Below, one piece after another: positions 9,844-18,691 of a stretch of 44,292 nucleotides of DNA. Both the position numbers and the translations under genes were made by a program. Each line of letters opens with the position of its first letter. The stretch's first letter is position 1. Under the pieces are notes generated by a model. It did no database searches and was not told where the DNA came from. It worked only from the letters and a program-made list of their open reading frames with translations. Source of the DNA: Candidatus Gastranaerophilales bacterium (GTDB lineage Bacteria > Cyanobacteriota > Vampirovibrionia > Gastranaerophilales > Gastranaerophilaceae); assembly GCA_944326545.1 (NCBI GenBank), contig CALVEH010000012.1, positions 1 through 44,292 of the forward strand, written 5' to 3'.

Positions 9844-9852
9844 TACTTTCTC

Positions 9853-10671
9853 CTAGAAATCATTTTTATTTGCTTCTTCTACAATTTTATCAATTAATTC
9901 CATATCAAAATCAGTCTTATGGTTGACTAATTGCACAAGATATTCTATATTACCTGCCGGCCCTTTTATTGGAGAAAAAGTCAGTTGTTGCGGGTATAGG
10001 TTAATTGTTTCTGCGTATTCTATAACGTCTTTAATAACTTTTAGGTGAGTGCTTTTTTCTCTTACGACACCGTTTTTGCCGACAAGCTCTTTACCTGCTT
10101 CAAATTGCGGTTTGATAAGAGAGACAATCTCTTGGTTGTCTTGGTTCATAAGCCTTTTTATGTTATCTAAGACTTTTGTTATTGAGATAAAAGACAAATC
10201 CATTGCACAAAAATCAGGCAAAATATCGTCTTCTGTGTAAATTTCAGAAGGTTCACAGTTTTTGATATTGGTTCTTTCTACTGTTTTTACTCGGTTGTCG
10301 CTTCTTAATTTCCAAGCGAGTTGACCGTAACCTACATCAACCGCATAAACTTTTTTGGCATTGTTTTGCAGCATACAGTCAGTAAAACCACCTGTTGAAG
10401 CACCTGCATCAAGACAGATTCGGTTTGTTAAGTCTATTTCAAAGGCTTTGACTGCTTTATCAAGCTTTAACCCGCCTCTTGAAACAAAAGGAAGAGATTT
10501 AATTTCTATTTTGGTGTTTTCTTTGAGCTCTAACTGGTAACCTGATTTTGTAATGACTTCGTCGTTTATTTTAACGTCGCCTGCCATTATTGCACCTTGA
10601 GCTTTGCTTTTTGTTTCAAAAAAGCCTTTATCAACAAGTATTTTATCTAAACGTTCTTTATTCTTCGCCAT
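9853..10671 (-). CDS. tlyA: TlyA-family RNA 2'-O-methyltransferase (S4 + FtsJ domains)
   Basis: A 272-residue protein with an N-terminal S4 RNA-binding domain (RLDKILVDKGFFETKSKAQG onward, residues 8-60) joined to a Rossmann FtsJ-like methyltransferase. SAM-binding motif I is CLDAGASTGGFTDC, and the family motif RGGLKLDKA precedes it. TlyA methylates cytidine 2'-OH groups in 16S and/or 23S rRNA; the older label 'hemolysin A' is a misnomer. No Shine-Dalgarno sequence is visible; TGACATAAT (extended -10 type) ends 6 nt before the ATG, so a leaderless transcript starting inside the tatD-tlyA gap is possible in addition to read-through from tatD 42 nt upstream. Confidence 0.92.
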   Translation of the reverse strand: MAKNKERLDKILVDKGFFETKSKAQGAIMAGDVKINDEVITKSGYQLELKENTKIEIKSLPFVSRGGLKLDKAVKAFEIDLTNRICLDAGASTGGFTDCMLQNNAKKVYAVDVGYGQLAWKLRSDNRVKTVERTNIKNCEPSEIYTEDDILPDFCAMDLSFISITKVLDNIKRLMNQDNQEIVSLIKPQFEAGKELVGKNGVVREKSTHLKVIKDVIEYAETINLYPQQLTFSPIKGPAGNIEYLVQLVNHKTDFDMELIDKIVEEANKNDF

Positions 10672-10713
10672 AGGTTTATTATGTCATGAACACGGAAAAA
10701 GGTTTCTGTAATT

Positions 10714-11478
10714 TTAAATGTGTAATAGTCTTTGCGCATTTTCTGTTGTTGCTTGAGCTACTTCTTCAAAACTTATGCCTCTTAGGTCTGCGATTTCTTG
10801 GGCAACAAATTTTACGTATGCAGGTTGGTTTTCTTTCCCTCTAAAAGGAGTTGGTGCCATATACGGTGCATCTGTTTCTAAAAGTAATTTATCAAGTGGT
10901 ACAACTTTTGCAACTTCTTTTACTTTCTTAGCGTTTTTAAAAGTAACAACACCGCCAAGTGCTATATAAAAGCCTTCTTTAACGCATTCTAAGGCGAACT
11001 CAGGGCTTCCTGAAAAACAGTGCATTACAACTCCTGTTTCTTTGGCGTTTGTCTTTTTTAATATTTCAAAACTGTCTGCGTGTGCATCTCTGTCGTGAAC
11101 AAGTATCGGCTTTTTAGCTTGTTTTGCTATTTCTATTTGGCGCTCAAAAATCTCTTTTTGACGTTCTATTTGTGACTTGTCCCAGTAATAGTCAAGTCCT
11201 ATTTCGCCAACTGCAACAATTTTGGGGTGGTTTAAAAGTTCTTTGATTCTGTTTTCTGCTTCATCACTGTAAGAATTTAAGTCTTCAGGGTGGATACCAA
11301 CTGCACCAAAAAGGTTTTCGTATTTTTCGCACAGTTCTACAATCCTGTCAAAGCCTGATGGAGCTGTTCCCGGGATTATAACTTTGCCTACACCATATTC
11401 TTGTGCATTTTTTAGAATTTCATCAAAGTGGTCTTTAAAATTGTCTAAGTCGATATGTGAATGGGTGTCTATTAGCAT
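10714..11478 (-). CDS. TatD-family metal-dependent hydrolase/DNase
   Basis: A 254-residue TIM-barrel amidohydrolase. Metal ligands and signatures: DTHSHID (His6, His8), AVGEIGLDYYW (Glu), LVHDRDAH, MHCFSG and LLETDAPYMAP (Asp). Length and motif order match TatD/YcfH, magnesium-dependent 3'-5' exonucleases acting on damaged DNA or RNA and on D-aminoacyl-tRNA in some members. The start overlaps the end of the HEAT-repeat gene by 7 bp, so translation is probably coupled. Confidence 0.93.
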   Translation of the reverse strand: MLIDTHSHIDLDNFKDHFDEILKNAQEYGVGKVIIPGTAPSGFDRIVELCEKYENLFGAVGIHPEDLNSYSDEAENRIKELLNHPKIVAVGEIGLDYYWDKSQIERQKEIFERQIEIAKQAKKPILVHDRDAHADSFEILKKTNAKETGVVMHCFSGSPEFALECVKEGFYIALGGVVTFKNAKKVKEVAKVVPLDKLLLETDAPYMAPTPFRGKENQPAYVKFVAQEIADLRGISFEEVAQATTENAQRLLHI

Positions 11479-12701
11479 ATTAAACTCTGTATAAGTGCTT
11501 TTTTGTTCTCGTCTTTAACCTTGCCGATGATTTCATCTTTGTTGATTCCGTCAAGCATATTGAGATTTTTTAAAGCTATGACAGCTTCGCACAAGAGGAT
11601 TTCGTTTTCAGAATTAAGCAAAGATTTTACTTCGTCTGCTGCTTGTGTCAGGTTATATTCTGCTATTACCCTTAAAGCGCTGCTTGTCCTGTAGTTTGGC
11701 AAGCTAGGGTTAAGTTCATTTTTTACAAGATTTTTTTGTGCGTTCCAAAAGTATTCCTGTTGGTTTTTTAGCAGATTATAAATTTCGTTAATCTCTTGTT
11801 TTGTATTTTTATCTTCGTCAAAAGTGTACTCTTCATTTTCGTTTAGCATTTCAAACTTAGAAAGCGCTTTTAATAAAATTGCTGCAGCTTGAGAGTCTTT
11901 GTTTTTGATATTGTATTCTATCAAAAAAGACAAAACTTCAAACAATTCAAAGCAAAATATTTGATTCAGCGGCAAAATTTCTCCAAGTCCCGAAAGAATA
12001 TTATCTACACACAAAAGTACAAGGCTCTTGTCATCGTAAGTTGTTAAAAGTTCCATAATACTTTGTATGTATGGTATTTCGCCTGCAATGTTTTCGCTCA
12101 TTGATGAGTGTTCCATTGCTTTTAAAATCGGTTCTACCGCATTTTTGTTTTCATAAGCAACGAGAAATTTTACGGCCTTAAGAACAGTAAACTCATCATC
12201 AGAGTTTAAAAGTTCTATTGCTTTTTGATATGCAATATTAGCATTCATTGCACCAAGCGCTTTTGCTGCGTTAAATGCTAAAGCTTCATTGTCTTCAAAA
12301 GCATACTGTATAAGATCATCGATAGCTATTGTGTCAGGAATGTATGAAAAATACTTAGCTGCGTAGGCTTTTTCTTCATCAGAACCTTGTTCTAAAAGCT
12401 CAAGCATTTCGTCTGTCATTTCTTCGTTTGCAAATTTTGCAAGTGAACCTATTATTACATCTTCAAAATCAGGACAGTAGATTTTTAAAAACGCAAAAAG
12501 GTTTCTGTAATTGTTTTGGTTTATTGCTTTATTCAAACGTTTACACACATTGTTTTTTACGAAATCAAAAAGAAATTCGCTTTTGTCGGCAAGAAGTTTG
12601 AAGGCTTCCGTATTTGTTTTATTGATTATTTCCTGAGCCGCACAGAAGGCTTTTTGCTCGTCTTTTGCTGTCAGATCTTTTACAAGTTGTTCGTTATTCA
12701 T
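11472..12701 (-). CDS. HEAT-repeat protein
   Basis: A 409-residue, almost wholly alpha-helical soluble protein. Repeated pairs of amphipathic helices can be seen, for example EEKAYAAKYFSYIPD, EALAFNAAKALGAMN, EFTVLKAVKFLVAYENKNAV and EILLCEAVIALKNLNML, with the HEAT-like pattern of Ala/Leu and acidic turns. HEAT arrays bind proteins; no catalytic motif is present. It is packed between pheT (6-nt gap upstream) and tatD (7-bp overlap downstream), so it belongs to a pheT-HEAT-tatD-tlyA-phosphoesterase transcript. No specific role can be assigned. Confidence 0.75.
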   Translation of the reverse strand: MNNEQLVKDLTAKDEQKAFCAAQEIINKTNTEAFKLLADKSEFLFDFVKNNVCKRLNKAINQNNYRNLFAFLKIYCPDFEDVIIGSLAKFANEEMTDEMLELLEQGSDEEKAYAAKYFSYIPDTIAIDDLIQYAFEDNEALAFNAAKALGAMNANIAYQKAIELLNSDDEFTVLKAVKFLVAYENKNAVEPILKAMEHSSMSENIAGEIPYIQSIMELLTTYDDKSLVLLCVDNILSGLGEILPLNQIFCFELFEVLSFLIEYNIKNKDSQAAAILLKALSKFEMLNENEEYTFDEDKNTKQEINEIYNLLKNQQEYFWNAQKNLVKNELNPSLPNYRTSSALRVIAEYNLTQAADEVKSLLNSENEILLCEAVIALKNLNMLDGINKDEIIGKVKDENKKALIQSLIC

Positions 12702-12707
12702 TGATAA

Positions 12708-15164
12708 TTACTCTCTAAAGCTTAAGTTTGCCACTGATTTTTTAAGGTTGTTTCTTATTGAATTCATTTGTTCTTCAACAGTTTCATCAGTCAGTGTAGC
12801 TTCTTTGTCTTGTAATTTGATTCTGAAAGCCATACTCTTGTAACCGTCTTCTATGTGTTCACCTTGGTAAACGTCAAAGAGTTCTTCTCCGTTAAACAAA
12901 TTGTTTTTAACAGATTTTTTGATGATTTTTGAGATTTCTTCGCAGCTAACGTTTTCAGGTACGATAAATGCCAAATCTCTTTGTACCTCAGGGAATTGAG
13001 GAAGTTTTTTGTATTTAACGGTTGAAATATGTACTGCTTTTAAAAGTTCTTCAAGATCTATTTCAAAAAGATAAACGTTTTGTTGGAATTTTTCTTTATC
13101 TTTTAAAATAGGGTGAACTTCACCGAAGAAGCCCACTTCTAAAGGTTGTTTACCTAGCATAACAAGTTTTGCGCATTTTCCTGGATGCAAGAAATCTTTG
13201 TCTTTGCATTCTCTGAATTGAACTCGGCTTTCTAATCCCAAAAGTGTAAGCAAGTTTTCAATGATTCCTTTTACTGTATAAAAATCAGTTTCTGGCTTTT
13301 TAATCCATTTTTCGTTGCTTACGTCCCCTGTCAGAGCACCTGCGATAATTCTTTTTTCTACAACACCTGTATTTTTTTCATCTGCCGGTTTTTCAATAAA
13401 GTACGTACGTCCGATTTCATAAAGGCGAAGGTTCTTTTGTCCGTTTGAAATATTTGTTTTTACAACATTAAGAACGCTTGGTATCATTGACTGACGAAGC
13501 ATTGTGTGTTCTTCACTTTGAGGGTTGCAAACTTTTACAGCTTTTGCATCGTCGTATTTAACAGAAAATTCTTTGTAAATAGGATCTCCTACAAGAGAAG
13601 AAGTTACTGCTTCACAGAATCCTGCGCCTAAGAACATGTTGTTAATCTTTTTAAGAAGTTTTGATTCTTCGCTGATTTCAGGAGATTGTGTGTTTTTAGG
13701 TAAGGTAGGGTCAATTTTATCATAGCCGTAAATTCTTGAGATTTCTTCAATAAGGTCAATTTCTCTGTACACATCAACCATTCTGAAAGAAGGTACTTTG
13801 AATTTTGCAGCAATTTCGTTTTTACCTAAAAGTTTAAATCCTAAATTTTCTAAGATTTCTATACATTTTTGAGCAGGTATTTCTGTTCCCAAAATACGTT
13901 TAATTTGAGCAAATCTTAGAGTTATATCGATTTCCGGTAATTTGTTGTTTCCTGTTTCTACAATACCGTCAACTTTTGCTTCTGCAAGTTCTACAAGAAG
14001 CTGCATTGCTCTCATCAAAGCAGGTTTTACCATTTCTATGTCAACGCCTCTTTCAAATCTTGCGCTGGCTTCGCTTCTGTAACCTATGCTTCTTGCTGAA
14101 CGTCTGTTTTGTGCCGGTGTAAAGTATGCTGCTTCAAGAGCTATATTTTTGGTATTGTCATCAACTTCGCTGTTTGCAGAACCGAATACACCGCCTACGC
14201 AAACAGATTGTTCTTTTGTTGCGATTAATACAGTGTCGCTGTTAGTTTTTCTTTCTACTTCGTCAAGAGTAACGATAGTTTCGCCTTCAAAAGCACGTCT
14301 TACGCAAAGGTAGCCGTTAAGTTTGTCTCTGTCAAAAGCGTGTAACGGACATCCGTATTCAAGAAGAACGTAGTTTGTGATATCAACAACGTTGTTTATT
14401 GCTCTGATTCCGCAAGCTGTAAGACGTCTTTGCATCCAATCAGGAGACGGTTTGATTTTTACGTCGTTTAAAAGACCTACACTGTAGTATTTGCAGCCTT
14501 CTTTGTCTATGATTTCTACTTTGAATTTGTCTGTAGAGTTATCTTGTGTGCTTTGTAGCGGTGAGAAGTTTAGTTTTTTGTTGAATATTGCAGACAATTC
14601 TCTTGCTACACCTATTACAGACATTTCGTCCCCTCTGTTAGCAGTAGGAGCAACATCAAATACGATGTCTTCTTTAATTTGCAATAATTTTTCCAGAGGT
14701 TCACCAAGTTTTACATTGTCATAGAGTCTGTTTAATATAAGTATGCCGTCTTCTTCCTGCATATTTTCAAGACCAAGTTCGTCTTGAGAGCAAAGCATAC
14801 CTTGAGATTCTACCCCTCTGATTTTAGCGGGTGTAAGTTCAAATTGTTCACCTGTTTTTCTGTCTAAAACTTTTGAACCAACAGAAGCATAAGGGATTAT
14901 TTGACCTTCTTTAATATTTTGTGCACCGCAAACAACTGTTTTAGTTTCTGTTCCCAAATCAACAGTAACAAGGTGAAGCTTGTCAGCATTTGGGTGTTGG
15001 TCTATCAATTTGATTTGAGCTGTTCTTATATTTGAAAATTTCGGGCCTGTCTTTTCGATTTCTTCTACTTCAAGTCCGCTCATAGTGAGTTCGTGAGCGA
15101 TTTGTTCGGGTGTTACGTCCGAAAGATCAATGTATTCATTAAGCCATTCCAGTGAAATTTTCAT
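12708..15164 (-). CDS. pheT: Phenylalanine--tRNA ligase beta subunit
   Basis: An 818-residue protein with the full PheT layout: EMAP-like tRNA-binding domain (about residues 40-150), B3/B4 editing domain, B5 domain with EISRIYGYDKI, the catalytic-like core with SEEHTMLRQSMIPS, and a C-terminal anticodon-binding ferredoxin-like domain (about 725-818, KYKKLPQFPEVQRDLAF). It pairs with PheS to charge tRNA-Phe. The pheS gene is not next to it; the upstream neighbour is the divergent flagellar operon, so the subunits are split in this genome. AGAAGGG lies about 7 nt before the ATG. Confidence 0.97.
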   Translation of the reverse strand: MKISLEWLNEYIDLSDVTPEQIAHELTMSGLEVEEIEKTGPKFSNIRTAQIKLIDQHPNADKLHLVTVDLGTETKTVVCGAQNIKEGQIIPYASVGSKVLDRKTGEQFELTPAKIRGVESQGMLCSQDELGLENMQEEDGILILNRLYDNVKLGEPLEKLLQIKEDIVFDVAPTANRGDEMSVIGVARELSAIFNKKLNFSPLQSTQDNSTDKFKVEIIDKEGCKYYSVGLLNDVKIKPSPDWMQRRLTACGIRAINNVVDITNYVLLEYGCPLHAFDRDKLNGYLCVRRAFEGETIVTLDEVERKTNSDTVLIATKEQSVCVGGVFGSANSEVDDNTKNIALEAAYFTPAQNRRSARSIGYRSEASARFERGVDIEMVKPALMRAMQLLVELAEAKVDGIVETGNNKLPEIDITLRFAQIKRILGTEIPAQKCIEILENLGFKLLGKNEIAAKFKVPSFRMVDVYREIDLIEEISRIYGYDKIDPTLPKNTQSPEISEESKLLKKINNMFLGAGFCEAVTSSLVGDPIYKEFSVKYDDAKAVKVCNPQSEEHTMLRQSMIPSVLNVVKTNISNGQKNLRLYEIGRTYFIEKPADEKNTGVVEKRIIAGALTGDVSNEKWIKKPETDFYTVKGIIENLLTLLGLESRVQFRECKDKDFLHPGKCAKLVMLGKQPLEVGFFGEVHPILKDKEKFQQNVYLFEIDLEELLKAVHISTVKYKKLPQFPEVQRDLAFIVPENVSCEEISKIIKKSVKNNLFNGEELFDVYQGEHIEDGYKSMAFRIKLQDKEATLTDETVEEQMNSIRNNLKKSVANLSFRE

Positions 15165-15349
15165 TTTTATGCCCTTCTCTATTAACTTTATTTATTTGTT
15201 TACATAGAAAATTTTATAATAAATAGACGCTAATGTCATCTTTATCTGTTTTTTGATTAAAATACATCGGATAAATGATGTTAAAACCTCTCGAGATTTC
15301 TAAGATTACTATAGGGGAAGTTGTAGATTAAGGGATAAACTTTGCTGAT

Positions 15350-16591
15350 ATGCAAATAAGGGAAGAGGAAGAATACATAACATCAGAATTTTCAAATAAT
15401 CTTGACCATACGTTTGAATGGTTTGATAGCCATTTTACAAACATTTTGGCTGATACATTTGCAGAATTTTGGGGTGTTGAAGCCGATGTAAAACTTGTGA
15501 GCGTCAGTGAAAACGTTAATATATTGGCAGAAAGAGATGAATTTTTTGTTACTCAAATAAGATTAAACAGAGAACTTTCTGTCTTTATAAGATTGTCTAA
15601 AAAACTTGTTAAAGCTTTGTTGGAAAAGATTTTGGGCGACAACGGCAAACCCTTTAATATCGATAAACTGACGGATTTAGAGGCAAAAATTCTTACAGGT
15701 TTTGACGATTTTCTTTATCAAAATTTTTGTGAAATGGTAAAATCAGGCGAGGCTTTGCCTGAAGATAATAATAATTATAACGAATGTAATTTGACATTTT
15801 TCTTAAGAGTTAACAATTTTACTATGGGTAGAATTGTTATTAAACTTCCCGTAATATCAATAGACCCCGTTCCTTTGGAAAACAGTACAGAATCTTTTTC
15901 AATTTCTGATTTTGAAAATTCAAAAGCAGAAGTTGACTTGAGCGTTGGTACAACAAGAATCAGACTCAGTGAGCTTAAACATCTTGAAAAAGACGATATT
16001 GTTGTGCTTGAAAACAGTAAATCTTCTCTTATGCAACTAATCTACAACGGAAAATCTATCCCGATGAGGGTTCTTCCTAACCCTGCAATAATTGTGGATT
16101 ATGACAACAATTTTGATGAAACTTCATACAACTCGAAAGGAGATAAAGCAATGCCCAATTCTGATATGTATAACATGTGGGATACTATTCAGGTTGAAAT
16201 AAATGCTGAATTTGAAAAAGTAAAATTGACTTTAGGAGAATTAAAACAAATCTCAGAAGGTCTTGTTGTTGATATAGGTTCCGTTTATGACAACAAAATT
16301 GATCTTAAAGTTGAAGACAAAATTGTTGCCTCCGGCGAATTAATCATTATAAATGACAGGTACGGAGTTAAAATTAATCAAATATTTACAGAAGAAAAAA
16401 ATCAAGCTTCTCAAAATGCACAGCATTATGAAGAACATCCTGTTGAAGAAGAACAACAACAGCCTTTATATGAAGAACAACCTGTTGAAGAATCTTATCA
16501 GGAACAACCATTAACTCAAAATGAAGAGTCTGAAGTAAATGAAGAAGACTTTGACTACAGTGATTTTGATGTAGATGAAGATGACTTGTAA
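15350..16591 (+). CDS. FliM/FliN-family flagellar C-ring protein with two SpoA domains
   Basis: A 413-residue protein. Residues about 1-185 resemble the middle domain of FliM/FliY (SVFIRLSKKLVKALLEKILG, then LTDLEAKILTGF). Two SpoA/FliN-like beta domains follow: about 195-255 (SVGTTRIRLSELKHLEKDDIV) and about 280-350 (VEINAEFEKVKLTLGELKQI). The last 60 residues are a very acidic Gln/Glu-rich tail ending in DVDEDDL. The architecture fits a C-ring or sorting-platform protein merging FliM and FliN roles; injectisome SctQ also has two SpoA domains, but the adjacent fliO favours a flagellum. A second start inside the frame (ATG near 16151, before the second SpoA domain) could give a free FliN-like product, as in some SctQ proteins. 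AAGGGAT upstream is 15 nt from the ATG. Confidence 0.8.
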   Translation: MQIREEEEYITSEFSNNLDHTFEWFDSHFTNILADTFAEFWGVEADVKLVSVSENVNILAERDEFFVTQIRLNRELSVFIRLSKKLVKALLEKILGDNGKPFNIDKLTDLEAKILTGFDDFLYQNFCEMVKSGEALPEDNNNYNECNLTFFLRVNNFTMGRIVIKLPVISIDPVPLENSTESFSISDFENSKAEVDLSVGTTRIRLSELKHLEKDDIVVLENSKSSLMQLIYNGKSIPMRVLPNPAIIVDYDNNFDETSYNSKGDKAMPNSDMYNMWDTIQVEINAEFEKVKLTLGELKQISEGLVVDIGSVYDNKIDLKVEDKIVASGELIIINDRYGVKINQIFTEEKNQASQNAQHYEEHPVEEEQQQPLYEEQPVEESYQEQPLTQNEESEVNEEDFDYSDFDVDEDDL

Positions 16592-16616
16592 GCAACTAAT
16601 TAGTAAAGGGAAATAA

Positions 16617-17108
16617 ATGGGAACGTATCTGATTAATTTTATAGTTTATACAATGGCAATGGTAGGTTTGCTGTTTATTGGTGTTATGGTTTATAAAAAA
16701 ACTATGCTTGGTAATAATTCTGCCCAAAATTCAAACGGTTTAAAGGTGGAAAATGCTTTAAGTTTATCGCCGAGAAAAACAATATACGTTGTTAAAGCAG
16801 GCAATGAAAAATTTTTAATTGCTGCCGATACAGAAAGAACAACTTTTCTTGCAAAACTTAACAATGATGAAAAGCTTGCCACAGTTGATGTTGAACCTGT
16901 TAAAACTTTTAAGGAAGAAATAGCTTTTTCTGCTCCTTTAAAAGCAAAAGAGGAAAAAACATACAGTATTGAAAAGGGAAATCAAAAATCTTCCAATGTA
17001 GATTATACAGAAGTTATGAGAGTGCTTGATGATAGCACTAACCTTAAAAGGCCTGTTATGAGAGAACTTTTAAGAAAACTTGATGAAAGAGTAACAACAA
17101 AAGACTAA
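16617..17108 (+). CDS. fliO: Flagellar biosynthesis protein FliO
   Basis: A 163-residue protein with one N-terminal membrane segment (about residues 5-26) followed by the FliO pattern LSLSPRKTIYVVKAGNEKFL with later LLAKLN-like sequence, and a charged cytoplasmic tail. FliO helps assemble the FliP/FliQ/FliR export gate. Position directly before fliP supports it; FliO is absent from injectisomes, so it argues for a flagellar system. AAGGGAAATAA precedes the ATG. Confidence 0.75.
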   Translation: MGTYLINFIVYTMAMVGLLFIGVMVYKKTMLGNNSAQNSNGLKVENALSLSPRKTIYVVKAGNEKFLIAADTERTTFLAKLNNDEKLATVDVEPVKTFKEEIAFSAPLKAKEEKTYSIEKGNQKSSNVDYTEVMRVLDDSTNLKRPVMRELLRKLDERVTTKD

Positions 17109-17139
17109 TAACTAAAATAAAAATAAGGGATATAAAATA

Positions 17140-17781
17140 ATGGAAAGTATATTAAAGGATATGAATCCTGTTTTACAGATGTTGTTTGTAATGACGGTAT
17201 TTTCAATGTTACCGTTAATCTTCACCTGTATGACAAGTTTTTTGAGATATACAATTGTATTTTCTATGTTAAAACAAGCTCTTGGTACTCAACAAGTTCC
17301 ACCTGGGATTGTACTTGTCGGTTTATCAATGATTTTGACAATTTATACTATGAATCCTGTTTTTAGTAAAATGTGGGAGATGGGGTCTGTTCCTTATCAA
17401 AAAAACGGTGACATAGTTGCTGCTGTAGCCGAAGGCTCTAAACCGTTAAAAGAGTTTATGATGAAGCAGACAAGACAATCTGATATGACTTTCTTTATAC
17501 AGTTGTCAGGTGCTCCAAAACCTAAAACTCCTGATGATATAACAATATGGCAAGTGGCTCCGGCTTACATTGTTAGTGAACTTAAGACAGCCTTTGAGAT
17601 AGGTTTTGTTATATATGTTCCGTTTATTGTACTTGACCTTGTTGTTGCGAACGTGCTGTTGGCGTTAGGTATGTTTATGTTATCGCCAACTATTATTTCT
17701 CTGCCGTTTAAGCTGCTTATATTTATAGCGGTTGACGGATGGAGCATGATTGTACACGGTCTTGTTGCAAGCTTTAACTGA
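17140..17781 (+). CDS. fliP: Flagellar type III export pore protein FliP
   Basis: A 213-residue polytopic membrane protein carrying FliP signatures: FLRYTIVFSMLKQALGTQQVPPG near the start and FEIGFVIYVPFIVLDLVVANVLLALGM with LPFKLLIFIAVDGW near the end. FliP forms the pentameric core of the export gate in the inner membrane. It lacks the cleavable signal peptide found in many FliP proteins, so it is shorter and close in size to SctR. AAGGGATATAAAATA precedes the ATG. Confidence 0.95.
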   Translation: MESILKDMNPVLQMLFVMTVFSMLPLIFTCMTSFLRYTIVFSMLKQALGTQQVPPGIVLVGLSMILTIYTMNPVFSKMWEMGSVPYQKNGDIVAAVAEGSKPLKEFMMKQTRQSDMTFFIQLSGAPKPKTPDDITIWQVAPAYIVSELKTAFEIGFVIYVPFIVLDLVVANVLLALGMFMLSPTIISLPFKLLIFIAVDGWSMIVHGLVASFN

Positions 17782-17822
17782 TAAAGAGTTAGATTAATGA
17801 GTTCTAAATAAAGGGATAAAAT

Positions 17823-18320
17823 ATGTTAGAAGTATTACTTGAATATATGGGCAAAGGGCTTATTACAATGCTGATGATATCTATGCCTTGCGTACTTGTT
17901 GCAGCAGGTGTGGGTCTTGTTGTTGGTATTTTGCAGGCTGTTACTCAGGTTCAAGAACAAACTATTGCTGCTGCACCTAAGATTCTCGCCGTGTTTTTGG
18001 TGCTGATGATAATGGGTATGGGATACATAAAGCTTTTGACAAACCTTTTGTTGGAAGGTTATCAAATGGCATTTAACCATATTCCTGCAACAGAGAGTTA
18101 TGTACTTTCTGCTAATTACCATAAATATACACGTCCTTTTGATGCAGAATTTAAACAAAGTGCAACAAGATTTGATAAACAGGAAATCGGTGATATTATG
18201 AGAAATCCCGGTAAAATTCCTTTTATAGATTACAACTCTAAGACAAAACATTATCCGTCTGACAGAATGCCAAATCCGACACCAAATCTTATTGAACGTA
18301 ATGCAATTATGAACAGATAG
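17823..18320 (+). CDS. fliQ: Flagellar export protein FliQ with a long C-terminal extension
   Basis: Residues 1-88 are a normal FliQ: two membrane hairpins with the signature VGLVVGILQAVTQVQEQTI and APKILAVFLVLMIMG. FliQ is usually about 89 residues, but this reading frame continues to 165. The extra 75 residues are polar, rich in Lys, Asn, Pro and Tyr (TRFDKQEIGDIMRNPGKIPF), without a membrane segment, and would hang on the cytoplasmic or periplasmic side of the gate. AAAGGGATAAAAT precedes the ATG; the next gene starts 8 nt after the stop. Confidence 0.92.
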   Translation: MLEVLLEYMGKGLITMLMISMPCVLVAAGVGLVVGILQAVTQVQEQTIAAAPKILAVFLVLMIMGMGYIKLLTNLLLEGYQMAFNHIPATESYVLSANYHKYTRPFDAEFKQSATRFDKQEIGDIMRNPGKIPFIDYNSKTKHYPSDRMPNPTPNLIERNAIMNR

Positions 18321-18328
18321 AGGTATAA

Positions 18329-18691
18329 ATGAAAAAATTACTTGCTATATTTTGTTTGTTAATCGCTTCGACAGGTTCTTCAGCTTTGGCTCTTGAACCT
18401 CAAAAGACAATTAATTTACACTCTGATGGGGTGTATATTCTTAGCATTGAAAAGAGACCGATTGATATTCAAGTGACAAATCCGAGAATTCTTGAGGTTA
18501 CTTCTACAAGTGATATATTTTCTACAAGTTCACAGCTTGTTATGACAACTCAAGAGGAAGGTATTTCTTATATCACATATAAACAGGGGAATGTCACTTA
18601 TACAATTAAGGTTTTAATTGATAATCAGCAAGATGTTGATTCTTCTGTAATTGAATTGGATTCTATAAAGGACATTACAAAAGATAAATGA
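18329..18691 (+). CDS. Exported 'pilus assembly protein N-terminal' (secretin N-like) domain protein
   Basis: A 120-residue protein with a clear signal peptide (MKKLLAIFCLLIASTGSSALA) and then one beta-rich domain: SDGVYILSIEKRPIDIQVTNPRILEVTS followed by LVMTTQEEGISYITYKQGNV. This matches the domain found at the N-terminus of CpaC/RcpA-type pilus secretins, which docks secretins or binds peptidoglycan-side partners. Here it is free-standing, periplasmic, and placed between fliQ and fliR; it overlaps fliR by 4 bp (ATGA), so it is translated with the export gate. A role in building or anchoring the flagellar rod or ring is an inference from place only. Confidence 0.7.
   Translation: MKKLLAIFCLLIASTGSSALALEPQKTINLHSDGVYILSIEKRPIDIQVTNPRILEVTSTSDIFSTSSQLVMTTQEEGISYITYKQGNVTYTIKVLIDNQQDVDSSVIELDSIKDITKDK

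Noticed and set aside
15165-15349. Flagellar sigma28 promoter before the C-ring gene
   Set aside because: CATCGGATAAA resembles the -10 element, but no TAAA box stands at the right distance.
17835-18251. 138-codon minus-strand frame opposite fliQ
   Set aside because: Shadow of fliQ; no protein-like composition or translation signal.
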